Of a stretch of DNA of 58,827 nucleotides, positions 40,237 through 48,577 are shown piece by piece. Numbering within the stretch: the first letter of the stretch is position 1; each line of letters begins with the position of its first letter. Both the position numbers and the translations under genes were made by a program. This stretch comes from Chloroflexota bacterium (GTDB lineage: Bacteria; Chloroflexota; Anaerolineae; Anaerolineales; VGOW01), in the NCBI GenBank assembly GCA_016197225.1, contig JACPWC010000046.1:1-58827 (forward strand). The letters run 5' to 3'. The notes under the pieces were generated by a model. That model did no database searches. It was not told the origin of the DNA and saw only the letters and a program-made list of their open reading frames with translations.

Positions 40237-42138
40237 ATGAGTAATTTACCCGCCCCACGCACCAACTGGCTGGGCAAGCCTCTCAAATCGCCCGACGAGC
40301 CGTCAGGCCAACCTAAAAGTAAGAACGATATCGGCTCCCGCCATCGCCGTTGGTATAACCAGCTATTTCGCTTTGTGAAGTCTTTCTGGTGGATATGGTT
40401 AATCGGCGGCCTGGCCTTGCTAGCCGTTATCTTGTCATATATTAGCAGAGATGCCCTGAATTTTTATTTATCCGGGTTGCAGGTTTCCGTAGAGTTTCTT
40501 TTCCGGCTTATCTTTGCCCTCAGCATTAATATTCTTATGTTCGTGGGCATTTTCTGGTTTATGGCCCGCTCCAAGACCGAGGTCATTCTGCCGGGCGACC
40601 CGAAATCGTTGACCCTGGACGACTACAAAGGCCAGAAGCAGTTGGTTAAACTGGTGAAAGAATGGATTTCGCTCCTCTCTGACCGAACCGAGTTTCAGAA
40701 GATGGGTGGTAACTTTATCAACGGCCTCTTGCTCTACGGCCCGCCCGGCACCGGCAAGACGATGCTGGCGAAGTGCATGGCCGGCGAGGCCGGGATCGCT
40801 TTCATGTCAATGGAAGGCTCAGGCTTCCGCGCCATGTTTTTTGGCGTAGACGTGCTGAAGATGATTGCTTTCTGCAACAAAGCCAAGAAGCTGGCTCGTG
40901 AGTATGGGGCCTGCATCGCCTACATTGACGAGATTGATGCCGTAGGCGCCAGCCGCGGCGGCGTGATGGGCGGCGGCGGTATGATGGGCATGATGGGCGG
41001 CGGCAGCGGCTCACTCACCCGTTTGTTGTACGAAATGGACGGTATCGGCGAAGTGACCCGCTGGGAAAAATTACAAGGCCGCCTCTACCGATTTTTTGGC
41101 AAAAAACCGCCGGTGCGCAACTGGCACGTGCTTTACATGGGTTCCACCAACCGGCCTGATGTGCTCGACCCGGCCCTCACCCGGCCTGGACGTTTTGATC
41201 GTTCAATTGAAGTCAGCGCTCCTGACAAAACTGGCCGCCGTGAGATCGTTCAATATTACCTGAGCAAAATTACTCATGATGAGACAGTTGATGTTGAAGC
41301 AATTGTTGCCGACACCAATGGCGCAACGCCGGAGCGAATCATGTCAGCCATCACCAAAGATTCAGTGCGTATTGCGTTGTTCTCTGGAAAGAGGCTGGTT
41401 GGCCAACGCGACATTGACCTGGCTTTCCAGGAACAGTATTTTGGCATTGAGAACCCAATTGAAGAGATGGAAGAAGATCAGAAACGAGTGTTGGCGTATC
41501 ACGAAGCCGGACATGCAGTCGTTCAGCATTATGTGATGCCTGACCAGCGCATTGTGCGAGTGTCCATTATCCGGCGTGGCCGGGCTTATGGCTACGTACT
41601 GCCGGTGGATACAAAGGAGTGGCACATCGTCCCTTTGCGTCGTTTCGTCGTAGATATGATGGTCTCTCTGGCAGGACGCGCGGCAGAGAACGTTTTCTTT
41701 GGAGAGCCTTTTGCCAGCGTAGGCGGGGATTACGCTAATATCCGCAACAATCTTTGGGTCTTATATGTGTCAGGCATGTTTGGCCCGCCACTCAAAGGCC
41801 AGGCAATGGTTTCAATGATGGCAGGCGAGAGTAGCATATCACAGGGCGAAAAAGACAAAATAATTGAACAGTATTGGCGAACTTTGGAAACCCAGGTAGA
41901 AAATTTGCTGCGCGCACATGCGTCGGAGGTTCACTCCTTAGTCAATGCCTTGCTGGAACGCAGCGACTTGAGCGGAACAGAAGCATTGGAAATCATGGAG
42001 AATGCGCGCCTTGAAGCTATCGCTCGAGGCGAACATGTTCCTGAAGGCCTGCCGCCGATGATGATGCAACTGCTCCCCGAGCATCAGCGCCAACCTGCGA
42101 AGTTGGAAGAACTTGAGCCGGCCCCGGCGGCAGATTGA
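40237..42138 (+). CDS. FtsH-like membrane AAA+ metalloprotease, divergent
   Basis: 633 residues from ATG 40237 (CTGGAG 7 nt upstream). Two membrane segments (about 51-68 and 92-110) with a short external loop; Walker A GPPGTGKT near 168-175; Walker [32 protein letters not shown]; zinc site HEAGH at 422-426 with a third acidic ligand near 498 (GGDY). It thus seems able to hydrolyse ATP and protein. Compared with housekeeping FtsH, the pore segment reads FRAMFFGVD instead of FVEMFVGVG, the periplasmic domain is almost absent and a Gly/Met-rich loop ([16 protein letters not shown]) follows Walker B, so it is a paralogue. Terminator at 42167-42197. Confidence 0.88.
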   Translation: MSNLPAPRTNWLGKPLKSPDEPSGQPKSKNDIGSRHRRWYNQLFRFVKSFWWIWLIGGLALLAVILSYISRDALNFYLSGLQVSVEFLFRLIFALSINILMFVGIFWFMARSKTEVILPGDPKSLTLDDYKGQKQLVKLVKEWISLLSDRTEFQKMGGNFINGLLLYGPPGTGKTMLAKCMAGEAGIAFMSMEGSGFRAMFFGVDVLKMIAFCNKAKKLAREYGACIAYIDEIDAVGASRGGVMGGGGMMGMMGGGSGSLTRLLYEMDGIGEVTRWEKLQGRLYRFFGKKPPVRNWHVLYMGSTNRPDVLDPALTRPGRFDRSIEVSAPDKTGRREIVQYYLSKITHDETVDVEAIVADTNGATPERIMSAITKDSVRIALFSGKRLVGQRDIDLAFQEQYFGIENPIEEMEEDQKRVLAYHEAGHAVVQHYVMPDQRIVRVSIIRRGRAYGYVLPVDTKEWHIVPLRRFVVDMMVSLAGRAAENVFFGEPFASVGGDYANIRNNLWVLYVSGMFGPPLKGQAMVSMMAGESSISQGEKDKIIEQYWRTLETQVENLLRAHASEVHSLVNALLERSDLSGTEALEIMENARLEAIARGEHVPEGLPPMMMQLLPEHQRQPAKLEELEPAPAAD

Positions 42139-42166
42139 GTTAGAGTTAGAACAACAGGACACAAAA

Positions 42167-42197
42167 GAGCCGCCAGCGTTTCAATCGCTGGCGGCTC
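42167..42197. terminator. Bidirectional intrinsic terminator
   Basis: GAGCCGCCAGCG (42167-42178) pairs with CGCTGGCGGCTC (42186-42197), A-rich before and TTCTATTTC after. It separates the convergent FtsH-like and beta-propeller lipoprotein genes. Confidence 0.85.
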
Positions 42198-42226
42198 TTC
42201 TATTTCTTACTTATCGCTCTAACTTC

Positions 42227-43567
42227 TCATTTCCACGACCAGAAGGCCATGGTGCCTTGTTGCAAAAAGCGCGGTTGCACGTTGCCGCTGGCTGGAACCA
42301 GGATGATGCCCGCCGCGCTTTCATCCGGGAGGAAGATGGGGACGACGAGATTCTGGCTGTCGGGCGACCAGATAGTGGACGAGCGCGCATACTGATCGAA
42401 AAAGAGCATGGTCTGCAAAAACTCCTGGGTGGGAACGAACGTCCACAGCAAGGTGCTTTTGCCGGTGATGGCGTCGGCCACGTACATCTTCAAGATAAGC
42501 TGAGTGTCCTGGGTAGGCTGGCCCGACGAGTCGGTGACGGGCGCTCGCACCGGCACAAAATAGGCCACCTTCTTGCTGTCGGGCGACCAGTAGAAGGCCA
42601 CAATGTCTTCCTGATCCACTTCCACCAGTTTCGTCGGGTCGTCGGCGTCCACCAAATTCAACTTGCCAACTGTGAACGACGCTTCGGTGCTGTGAATGAA
42701 AGCCACCTGCTTGCCGTCGGGCGACCAGTCGAAAGCCACCGAGGTTTCAAACGTCGTCAATTCATTTTGAATTTCGCCGGAGAGGTCGGTGAGCAAAAGC
42801 GCATTCTTGCCGTCGGCATTTTCGGCGGCCAGCAAGAGCCGGGCGCCGTCGGGCGAGAAGGCGGGTGACTGGAAAGTGGCGGGTTTGAGCAAGAGTCCGT
42901 CTTCCACCACGCCGTCGGCCAAACTGAGGAACGAGAGCCGGGCCAGCGGGTCGGCCGTCCGCGCGCCGCCAGCGTGAATGAACATGCCGGAGCCGTCGGG
43001 CCGCCAGTCCCAATAATAGGGCGAGCCGGTGTCGAGCACTTGAATCTCGCCGCCTGCCGCCGGAACCATGTTGAACGACAGTCCACTGCTGCCGGCGATG
43101 GTGGCGATGAAGGTGATGTTGGCCGAGTCGGGCGACCAGGAGAGATAGACCGGGCGGCTGCCGTCATCCGCCTTGTAGACCTCAACTTTGTTCTGGCCGT
43201 CATCGTCGGCCACGTAAATGGCCGTCTCCAGATCGCTCTGGTCCGAGCCGCTGAGGCTGAAGAAGGTCAGCGACTTGCTGTCGGGCGACCAGGTGGGGTA
43301 TTGATAGTAGCGCTGGCTGTCGCCCTCGACGGCGGCATCGTCCGTGATCTGGGCCGGGTTCTTGCCGGTCTGGTTGACGGTGTAGACGTTACCGTCGGAG
43401 CCGACGTAGGCAATTAGGCCCGACTTGTGCTCGAGGAAGGTGAGGAGCGGGCTTTCGGGCAGGCGCAGGCCGCGCTGGTCAGTAGCTTGTTCCTGCTGTT
43501 TACAGCCCGCGAGCACGAACGCGGTGAGGATAAGGATGAAACTGAAAAGTTTGGTTTTGCCGAACAT
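42227..43567 (-). CDS. Beta-propeller (TolB/PD40-like) lipoprotein
   Basis: 446 residues. Lipobox VLAGC ends the signal peptide (Cys22). At least six PD40/WD40-like blades are marked by repeated WSPDSK-type boxes (PTWSPDSKSLTFF, LSWSPDSANITFI, DWRPDGSGMFI, AFSPDGARLLL, DWSPDGKQVAFI, YWSPDSKKVAYF, IWSPDSQNLVVP), also visible as repeated GTCGGGCGACCA in the DNA. It is exported and membrane-anchored, likely binding a partner protein; no enzymatic motif. Preceded by a 100-bp gap with AAAGG before the ATG. Confidence 0.87.
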   Translation of the reverse strand: MFGKTKLFSFILILTAFVLAGCKQQEQATDQRGLRLPESPLLTFLEHKSGLIAYVGSDGNVYTVNQTGKNPAQITDDAAVEGDSQRYYQYPTWSPDSKSLTFFSLSGSDQSDLETAIYVADDDGQNKVEVYKADDGSRPVYLSWSPDSANITFIATIAGSSGLSFNMVPAAGGEIQVLDTGSPYYWDWRPDGSGMFIHAGGARTADPLARLSFLSLADGVVEDGLLLKPATFQSPAFSPDGARLLLAAENADGKNALLLTDLSGEIQNELTTFETSVAFDWSPDGKQVAFIHSTEASFTVGKLNLVDADDPTKLVEVDQEDIVAFYWSPDSKKVAYFVPVRAPVTDSSGQPTQDTQLILKMYVADAITGKSTLLWTFVPTQEFLQTMLFFDQYARSSTIWSPDSQNLVVPIFLPDESAAGIILVPASGNVQPRFLQQGTMAFWSWK

Positions 43568-43672
43568 AGTAAGCCGCCTTTCACCCCTGTGATGCGCCCC
43601 AAAGAATACAAGATTGGGAGGATTTTATCACACGGGGAGCGGCGACTGTATCGTCCATTTGGACAGATAAAA

Positions 43673-43706
43673 AGACCCCAAAGGTTTCAAAAAACCTTTG
43701 GGGTCT
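43673..43706 (-). terminator. Intrinsic terminator of the gcvH-gcvPA-gcvPB operon
   Basis: AGACCCCAAAGGTTT (43673-43687) and AAACCTTTGGGGTCT (43692-43706) form a perfect 15-bp stem; on the minus strand TTTTATC follows. It sits 9 bp after the gcvPB stop. Confidence 0.9.
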
Positions 43707-43714
43707 GGATCAGG

Positions 43715-45190
43715 TTACTCCGCCCACTCAGGTATTGGCCGGCAACACAGCACCAACTCCTTCGCGGCCCGCACCTCGTCAAGCCGGGCCACGGGCGTGA
43801 CGTGCGGCGCGGTCTTGAGCACTTCCGGGCTTTCGTGCGCTTCCCTGGCAATCACCAGCATCGCTTCGGCAAACTGGTCGAGCGTCTCCTTGCTCTCGGT
43901 CTCGGTCGGCTCGATCATCAGCGCCTCTTTGACGATGAGGGGGAAGTAGTTGGTCGGCGGGTGGATGCCGAAGTCCATCAGCCGCTTGCTGATGTCGAGG
44001 GCGTGAACGTCGGGCGCGTCGGCCCAGTGGCCTTCCAGCACGAACTCGTGCATGCAAACGCGATCATAAGCGACTTTGTAAGCGCCCTTGAGTTTGGCCA
44101 GCAGGTAATTGGCGTTCAGCACCGCCGCTTCCGAGTTCTCTCGCAGGCCAGACGCGCCGTGAACGCGAATGTAAGTGTAAGCGCGGACGTGCATGCCAAA
44201 CTGGCCGTTGAAGGCCTTCACTCGTCCGATGCTCTTCTTGGGCGTGACGAAGCCATACAGTGGCGGCTCGTCGTCGTCGCCTTCTTCGACAATGCCGATG
44301 AGAGGCGCGGGCAGAAAATCTTTGAGCCGCTCAGACACGCCCACCGGCCCGCTGCCCGGGCCGCCGCCGCCGTGCGGGGTGGAAAACGTCTTGTGCAGGT
44401 TGTAGTGCATTACGTCGAAGCCCAGGTCGCCGGGGCGGGCCACGCCGACGATGGCATTCATGTTCGCCCCGTCGCCATAAACAAGGCCGCCGCACTCGTG
44501 AACCAGCTTCACCACCTGCTCGATGTGTTCCTCAAACAGGCCGAGCGTGTTGGGATTGGTGATCATCAGGCCAACCACGTCCGGGCCGCAGGCGTTGCGA
44601 AGCGCCTCAAGGTCAATGTTGCCCCGGTCGTCCGACGGCAGTTCGACGACTTCGAGGCCGCTCATAGTCGTGCTGGCCGGGTTGGTACCGTGCGCCGAAT
44701 TGGGAATCAGAATCTTCTTGCGGGCCGTGTCGTCCCGATCCAGGTGATAGGCGCGCATCATCAGAATGCCGGTGAACTCACCGTGCGCGCCCGCCGCCGG
44801 TTGCAACGTCACCGCAACAAACCCGCCGATCTCTTTCAACCATTCCTGCAATTGATACATCAGGGCCAGGTTGCCCTGAGCCGTGCCGGGGTCTTGCAAA
44901 GGATGTGAGAAGGCAAAGCCCGGCAGGCGGGCCGTGTCTTCATTGAGGCGCGGGTTGTACTTCATGGTGCAAGAGCCGAGCGGGTAGAAACCGCGATCAA
45001 TCGAGTGGTTCAAAATCGAAAGGTGGTTGAAGTGGCGCACCACGTCCAATTGCGACACTTCGGGCAAATCCAACGAGTCGGCGTCGCGCACCAGCCCGGC
45101 AGGCAACTCGGCCAGAGGCACGTCCGGCTCAGGCAGGGCTATGCCGACGCGACCGGGAGATGAAAGTTCGTAGATGAGAGGTTCGGTCAT
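43715..45190 (-). CDS. gcvPB: Glycine dehydrogenase (decarboxylating) subunit 2
   Basis: 491 residues. PLP subunit of the two-part P protein that decarboxylates glycine and loads the aminomethyl group onto H protein. The PLP lysine is Lys267 in HYNLHKTFSTPHGGGGPG; GSCTMKYNPR near 72 is typical. The frame extends to 45229 but that part reads a repeat, so ATG 45190 is the start. Last gene of gcvH-gcvPA-gcvPB, followed by a perfect terminator. Confidence 0.96.
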   Translation of the reverse strand: MTEPLIYELSSPGRVGIALPEPDVPLAELPAGLVRDADSLDLPEVSQLDVVRHFNHLSILNHSIDRGFYPLGSCTMKYNPRLNEDTARLPGFAFSHPLQDPGTAQGNLALMYQLQEWLKEIGGFVAVTLQPAAGAHGEFTGILMMRAYHLDRDDTARKKILIPNSAHGTNPASTTMSGLEVVELPSDDRGNIDLEALRNACGPDVVGLMITNPNTLGLFEEHIEQVVKLVHECGGLVYGDGANMNAIVGVARPGDLGFDVMHYNLHKTFSTPHGGGGPGSGPVGVSERLKDFLPAPLIGIVEEGDDDEPPLYGFVTPKKSIGRVKAFNGQFGMHVRAYTYIRVHGASGLRENSEAAVLNANYLLAKLKGAYKVAYDRVCMHEFVLEGHWADAPDVHALDISKRLMDFGIHPPTNYFPLIVKEALMIEPTETESKETLDQFAEAMLVIAREAHESPEVLKTAPHVTPVARLDEVRAAKELVLCCRPIPEWAE

Positions 45191-45192
45191 TT

Positions 45193-45262
45193 TCATTTCA
45201 ATACTCAATACACAATACTCAATACCCAATATTATTGAGTATTCGGTATTCTGTATTGGGTA
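45193..45262. repeat. Octamer palindrome between gcvPB and gcvPA
   Basis: Left arm of CAATACT, CAATACA, CAATACT, CAATACC units and right arm of GAGTATT, CGGTATT, CTGTATT, GGGTATT units, centred on TATTATTG. It fills the whole gap between two genes of the operon. Confidence 0.85.
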
Positions 45263-45266
45263 TTCC

Positions 45267-46607
45267 TCAGGCTAAATGCTCCAACGCTTCCACCAATTCT
45301 TCAATATCGTCCGGCGTGTTCAACTCGGTGACGCACAGGAGCATGTGGCCGTCGAGATGGGCGTAGTCCTGCCCCAGGTCGTAGCCGCCGATGATGCCGT
45401 GCTCATTGAACAAGTCGGCGTTGATGTCGGACACCGGGCGCGGACACTTGACGACAAACTCGTGGAAGAAGGGCTGGTCATGGATGACGGTGTAACCGTC
45501 AATCTCGGCAATGCGGCCGGCGGCGTGGTGGGCGCGGTGGTAACACACTTCGGCCACCCGGCGCAAGCCGTGCTTGCCCATCACCGACATGTAGACTGCC
45601 GCCGCTGTCGCCATCAAGCCCTGGTTGGTGCAGATGTTGGACGTGGCCTTGTCACGGCGAATGTGTTGCTCACGAGTGGCAAGAGTCAGCACGTAGCCCT
45701 TCTTGCCGTTGGCGTCCGTGGTCTCGCCCACCAGCCGCCCCGCCATCTTGCGCACATAATCCTTCTTGGTGGCAAAGAAGCCGAGATACGGCCCGCCGTA
45801 AGAAAGCGGAACGCCGAGCGGCTGGCCTTCGCCCACCACAATGTCGGCCCCGAACGCGCCGGGCGGCGTGAGCAGGCCGAGGGCGATCGGATTGGTCACA
45901 ACGCAGAGCAAAGCCCCGGCGGCGTGAACGGCTTCGGCAATGGGTTTAAGGTCTTCGATGCCGCCGAAGAAGTTGGGGTATTGCACCACGAACAGGGCTG
46001 TGTCCGCATCGAGTTGAGGCAGGAGGTCCTGGGCCAGCAGGTCGGCCTCGTCATCGCCAGTGAGATTGAGGCCCATGCCCTGAGTGTAGGTGCGCGCCAC
46101 AGCCCGGTATTGCGGGTGAACACGCGGGCACATGAGCACCTTCCGGCGCTTAAGCTTGAAGTGGTTGACGGCCAGAATGACGGCTTCGGCCAGCGAAGTT
46201 GCGCCGTCATAGTGGCTGGCATTCGCCACTTCCATGCCGGTCAGGGCGCAAATCATGGATTGATATTCGTAGATGGTTTGCAGAGTGCCCTGTGACACTT
46301 CGGGTTGGTAGGGCGTGTAAGCTGTTAGAAACTCGCCGCGCAAAATCGTATGGTTGACCACCGAGGGGATAAAGTGGTTGTAAGCCCCGGCTCCGAGGAA
46401 ACAAAGCGAGTTGCCGGTGTGGCCGTTGGACTCGGCCAACTCTCCCAGTTCTCGAAGAGTCTCTGGCTCGGAGAGTGGCCCCGGCAGATCGAGGTCGGGG
46501 AAGCGGACACTGGCCGGGATGTCGTCAAATAGTTCTTCGACGCTTTTGACTCCGATAGTCGCCAGCATGGCCTTGCGGTCGGCGTCGGTGTTGGGAATGT
46601 AGGACAT
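45267..46607 (-). CDS. gcvPA: Glycine dehydrogenase (decarboxylating) subunit 1
   Basis: 446 residues from ATG 46607. Catalytically silent partner subunit of the P protein with NGHTGNSLCFLGAGAYNHFIP-type N-terminus (read as LCFLGAGAYNHFIPS), YTPYQPEVSQGTLQTIYEYQ, and the C-terminal FFHEFVVKCP. It pairs with GcvPB into an alpha2beta2 enzyme. Between gcvH and gcvPB on the same strand; both gaps carry octamer palindromes. Confidence 0.96.
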   Translation of the reverse strand: MSYIPNTDADRKAMLATIGVKSVEELFDDIPASVRFPDLDLPGPLSEPETLRELGELAESNGHTGNSLCFLGAGAYNHFIPSVVNHTILRGEFLTAYTPYQPEVSQGTLQTIYEYQSMICALTGMEVANASHYDGATSLAEAVILAVNHFKLKRRKVLMCPRVHPQYRAVARTYTQGMGLNLTGDDEADLLAQDLLPQLDADTALFVVQYPNFFGGIEDLKPIAEAVHAAGALLCVVTNPIALGLLTPPGAFGADIVVGEGQPLGVPLSYGGPYLGFFATKKDYVRKMAGRLVGETTDANGKKGYVLTLATREQHIRRDKATSNICTNQGLMATAAAVYMSVMGKHGLRRVAEVCYHRAHHAAGRIAEIDGYTVIHDQPFFHEFVVKCPRPVSDINADLFNEHGIIGGYDLGQDYAHLDGHMLLCVTELNTPDDIEELVEALEHLA

Positions 46608-46621
46608 GGGGTACTCCGACA

Positions 46622-46686
46622 ATCTCTAATCCTCTAATTCTCCAATCTGGATTTTTCGAGCATTGGAGAATTAGAGAATTGGAGAA
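46622..46686. repeat. Octamer palindrome between gcvPA and gcvH
   Basis: Left arm CTCTAATCCTCTAATTCTCC and right arm ATTGGAGAATTAGAGAATTG (plus GAGAATTAA) around a TGGATTTTTCGAGC loop. Same octamer family as in the thrC-thrB gap. Confidence 0.85.
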
Positions 46687-47076
46687 TTAATGTGCGCGCT
46701 CGTCGCAATAAGCCTGGTAGGCAGTCGCGTCCATCAGGCCATTTAGCTCGCTCATGTCGGCCACTTTGAACTTCACCATCCAGGCTTTGCCATACGGGTC
46801 TTGGTTGACGAGTTCGGGCGAGTCGGACAGGGCTTCGTTGACGGCGGTGATTTCGCCGCCGATGGGCAGGTAAACGTCGCTGGCGGCCTTCACCGATTCA
46901 ACCGAAGCAAACGACTCGCCCTGCTTGAGGGTTGCCCCGACAGAGGGCAGTTCGACGAAGACGATGTCGGAAAGCTGGTTCTGGGCATAGTCGGAAATGC
47001 CGGCCGTGCCGGTCTCCCCTTCGACGCGCACCCACTCGTCGTTCTTGGTATATTTCAGATCGGATGGAATGTTCAT
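46687..47076 (-). CDS. gcvH: Glycine cleavage system H protein
   Basis: 129 residues. Carries the lipoyl arm that shuttles the aminomethyl group between P, T and L proteins. The lipoylation site is Lys63 in SVESVKAASDVY; YTKNDEWVRVEG and GISDYAQNQLSDIVFVELP are typical. First gene of the gcvH-gcvPA-gcvPB operon, controlled by the upstream tandem glycine riboswitch and its terminator. AGGAGAA precedes ATG 47076. Confidence 0.97.
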   Translation of the reverse strand: MNIPSDLKYTKNDEWVRVEGETGTAGISDYAQNQLSDIVFVELPSVGATLKQGESFASVESVKAASDVYLPIGGEITAVNEALSDSPELVNQDPYGKAWMVKFKVADMSELNGLMDATAYQAYCDERAH

Positions 47077-47105
47077 GGCTTTCTCCTGTTAGAGTGTAGA
47101 GTTAG

Positions 47106-47188
47106 AACGATTCACCACGAAGGCACAAAGCCACTAGTCCACAAAGTTTTCTTTGTGCAACTTTGTGCCCTGATGTCTTCGTGGTAAA
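47106..47188. repeat. Palindrome between riboswitch terminator and gcvH
   Basis: TTCACCACGAAGGCACAAAG (from 47106) is mirrored by CTTTGTGC, CTTTGTGCCC and TCTTCGTGGTAA (to 47188), with period-8 to -9 units. It lies within the gcvH leader, so it would be transcribed. Confidence 0.75.
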
Positions 47189-47209
47189 AGGTATTAGCCC
47201 TTCAGAATC

Positions 47210-47247
47210 AAAAAGGGACACAAACGGCCCGAAGCCATTTGCGTCCC
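47210..47247 (-). terminator. Riboswitch expression-platform terminator
   Basis: On the minus strand GGGACGCAAATGG and CCGTTTGTGTCCC form a stem with a CTTCGGG loop followed by TTTTTGATTC. In plus coordinates the arms are 47215-47227 and 47235-47247. It begins right after the second aptamer, so glycine binding would prevent or alter it. Confidence 0.85.
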
Positions 47248-47249
47248 TC

Positions 47250-47462
47250 TGTCTTGGACCTGAGAGATTCGCCCCGCCTGAGCGACTCTTCGACTTCGCT
47301 CAGGGCAAGGGTTTGCCCCATCGGTGTCGCCACCATTGCGGCGATAACTTTCCAGAGGAAACGGCGGCGAGGTCCTTTTGCCTGAGAGTTTCGGCCAGCC
47401 TGCGGCACAGCCTGGTCTTGCCCCTTCGGCGCTCCCGAAAACGGGAATCTCTCCCCCGCCAC
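47250..47462 (-). promoter_or_regulatory. Tandem glycine riboswitch
   Basis: Two glycine aptamers in series. Aptamer 1 (about 47457 down to 47371) shows GGGGGAGAGA, GCGCCGAAGGGGCAAG and ACTCTCAGGCAAAAGGACC. Aptamer 2 (about 47370 down to 47252) shows TCTGGAAAG, ACACCGATGGGGCAAACC and ATCTCTCAGGTCCAAGACAG. These are the conserved glycine-riboswitch boxes. With the terminator directly downstream, the arrangement predicts that glycine turns on gcvH-gcvPA-gcvPB. Confidence 0.95.
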
Positions 47463-47483
47463 CGTCAAATTCGTACGCCGAGG

Positions 47484-47512
47484 ATTTTATAACCCGGCGT
47501 GATAAGTGTCAA
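47484..47512 (-). promoter_or_regulatory. Promoter of the glycine-riboswitch operon
   Basis: On the minus strand a perfect TTGACA (47512-47507) and TAAAAT (47489-47484) are spaced by 17 bp. Transcription would start near 47477, about 15 nt before the first aptamer. Confidence 0.8.
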
Positions 47513-47529
47513 GCAAAAACTTCCAAAAG

Positions 47530-47856
47530 CTACTTCTTGCCGCCCTTCGCTTGCCGCTTGAGCCATTCGTCAATCAACTGCTGTTGTTGTTCAGAAGAAA
47601 CGCCGGTCAGCGTCAGCTTGTCGCCGCCGATCTCAACGGTGACACTGCGGCGCTCGTCGCGAGAGAGCCGGGCCTGAAGCAAATTGATGACGGTGGTGAG
47701 CACCCCGCCCGAAGCCGCCAGTGTGACCAGCACCAGACTCCAGTCAATGCCCGGCCCAGACATCGCGCCTGGCGGCGCTTCATTGCGGCCCAACTCCACC
47801 GTCTCAATTTCCAACTCCCTGAGTTCGTCCGCCACCTGTTTCGTGAGCGTCATCAA
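47530..47856 (-). CDS. EACC1-domain protein (effector-associated constant component 1)
   Basis: 108 residues from TTG 47856: a beta-alpha domain (LTKQVADELRELEIETVEL), one membrane-like helix (DWSLVLVTLAASGGVLTTVINLLQ) and RRSVTVEIGGDKLTLTG, ending in a Lys-rich tail. This matches EACC1, a component of NTP-dependent conflict (defence) systems. The first strand of the domain (DTVQLTIQVDLEDGDDQE) is encoded further upstream in the same open frame to about 47919, where no ATG, GTG or TTG exists; an ATC at 47919 with GGGGAG 7 nt upstream could be the true start. No effector or protease partner is adjacent. Divergent from the small membrane genes at 48052. Confidence 0.75.
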   Translation of the reverse strand: MMTLTKQVADELRELEIETVELGRNEAPPGAMSGPGIDWSLVLVTLAASGGVLTTVINLLQARLSRDERRSVTVEIGGDKLTLTGVSSEQQQQLIDEWLKRQAKGGKK

Positions 47857-47998
47857 TTCTTGGTCGTCGCCATCTTCGAGATCAACCTGTATTGTAAGTT
47901 GAACAGTGTCTTCGGCGATCTGGTCTCTCCCCTGCCTCCGATTTTATACCTCAAGCAGGTTTTGGCATAGGCGTTCGCCGGGGCCACCCGCCAGCAAT

Positions 47999-48027
47999 TT
48001 GCATCGGCTCTCAAAAGCGGCTACACT
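47999..48027 (+). promoter_or_regulatory. Predicted promoter of the small membrane-protein pair
   Basis: TTGCAT (47999-48004) and TACACT (48022-48027) at 17-bp spacing, ending 24 nt before ATG 48052. Confidence 0.5.
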
Positions 48028-48051
48028 CTGGCTTGAAAGGAGGGCTTGTAA

Positions 48052-48207
48052 ATGGATACCGGACGAACAATTGCCATTATTATTGCCGCCGTCGTCATTC
48101 TGGTGCTTTTGGTCTGTTGTGTGGCCGTGGCCGTAATCATGGTGCTGGCTCTCTTAGGCCCGGCCATTGGCAACGTGTTCTCAAACATCATCACGCCCAC
48201 GCTGTAA
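48052..48207 (+). CDS. 51-residue single-pass membrane protein
   Basis: MDTGRTIAIIIAAVVILVLL and then VCCVAVAVIMVLALLGP form one long hydrophobic helix region, ending in a polar tail (NVFSNIITPTL). AAAGGAGG lies 8 nt before the ATG, and a promoter (47999-48027) precedes it. A palindrome separates it from a second small membrane gene on the same strand. No family recognised; it may modulate a larger membrane complex. Confidence 0.6.
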   Translation: MDTGRTIAIIIAAVVILVLLVCCVAVAVIMVLALLGPAIGNVFSNIITPTL

Positions 48208-48211
48208 TGTT

Positions 48212-48232
48212 AGGCGAATTGCCAATTCGCCT
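48212..48232. repeat. GGCGAATTG palindrome
   Basis: AGGCGAATTG (48212-48221) and CAATTCGCCT (48223-48232) around one base, between the two small membrane genes. The same core lies inside the glycosidase gene at 23802-23826. Confidence 0.8.
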
Positions 48233-48248
48233 TACGATTGAACGGGAC

Positions 48249-48395
48249 ATGAACAGAGATCGTCTCCTCAAACTCGCAAGCGTGAGCCTGATGCTGGCCT
48301 TTGTGGCCCTGTGTACCTGCGCCCTGCTCTACCTGCTGGTGTCGGAGTTGGATAAGATACAGCAGATCAATCAGGGGTTGATTTTTAGCATATGA
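48249..48395 (+). CDS. 48-residue single-pass membrane protein
   Basis: MNRDRLLKLASVSLMLAFVA then LCTCALLYLLV forms a positively charged start and one membrane helix, with the tail SELDKIQQINQGLIFSI; N-in topology by the positive-inside rule. Only a weak ACGGGA precedes ATG 48249, and an intrinsic terminator follows 5 nt after the stop, so it ends the transcript begun at 48027. No family recognised. Confidence 0.5.
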   Translation: MNRDRLLKLASVSLMLAFVALCTCALLYLLVSELDKIQQINQGLIFSI

Positions 48396-48399
48396 ATCA

Positions 48400-48430
48400 A
48401 AAGAGCCGACTTATCCGTCGGCTCTTTTTC
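48400..48430 (+). terminator. Intrinsic terminator of the small membrane-protein pair
   Basis: AAAGAGCCGAC (48400-48410) pairs with GTCGGCTCTTT (48417-48427), followed by TTC. The remaining gap 48431-48577 shows no feature. Confidence 0.88.
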
Positions 48431-48577
48431 ATTCTCAACAAACTCCCCTATCCATTAGGCTTCCTGATCCTCGCCTCACCTTTGTTCCTACGGCGGCGGC
48501 TTCCCGGCAGAGGCAGGGAGAAGTTGGAGCCAAAGGTAGTGGGCGGATTAGACCGGCCAAACTAAACAGCATCAGGT

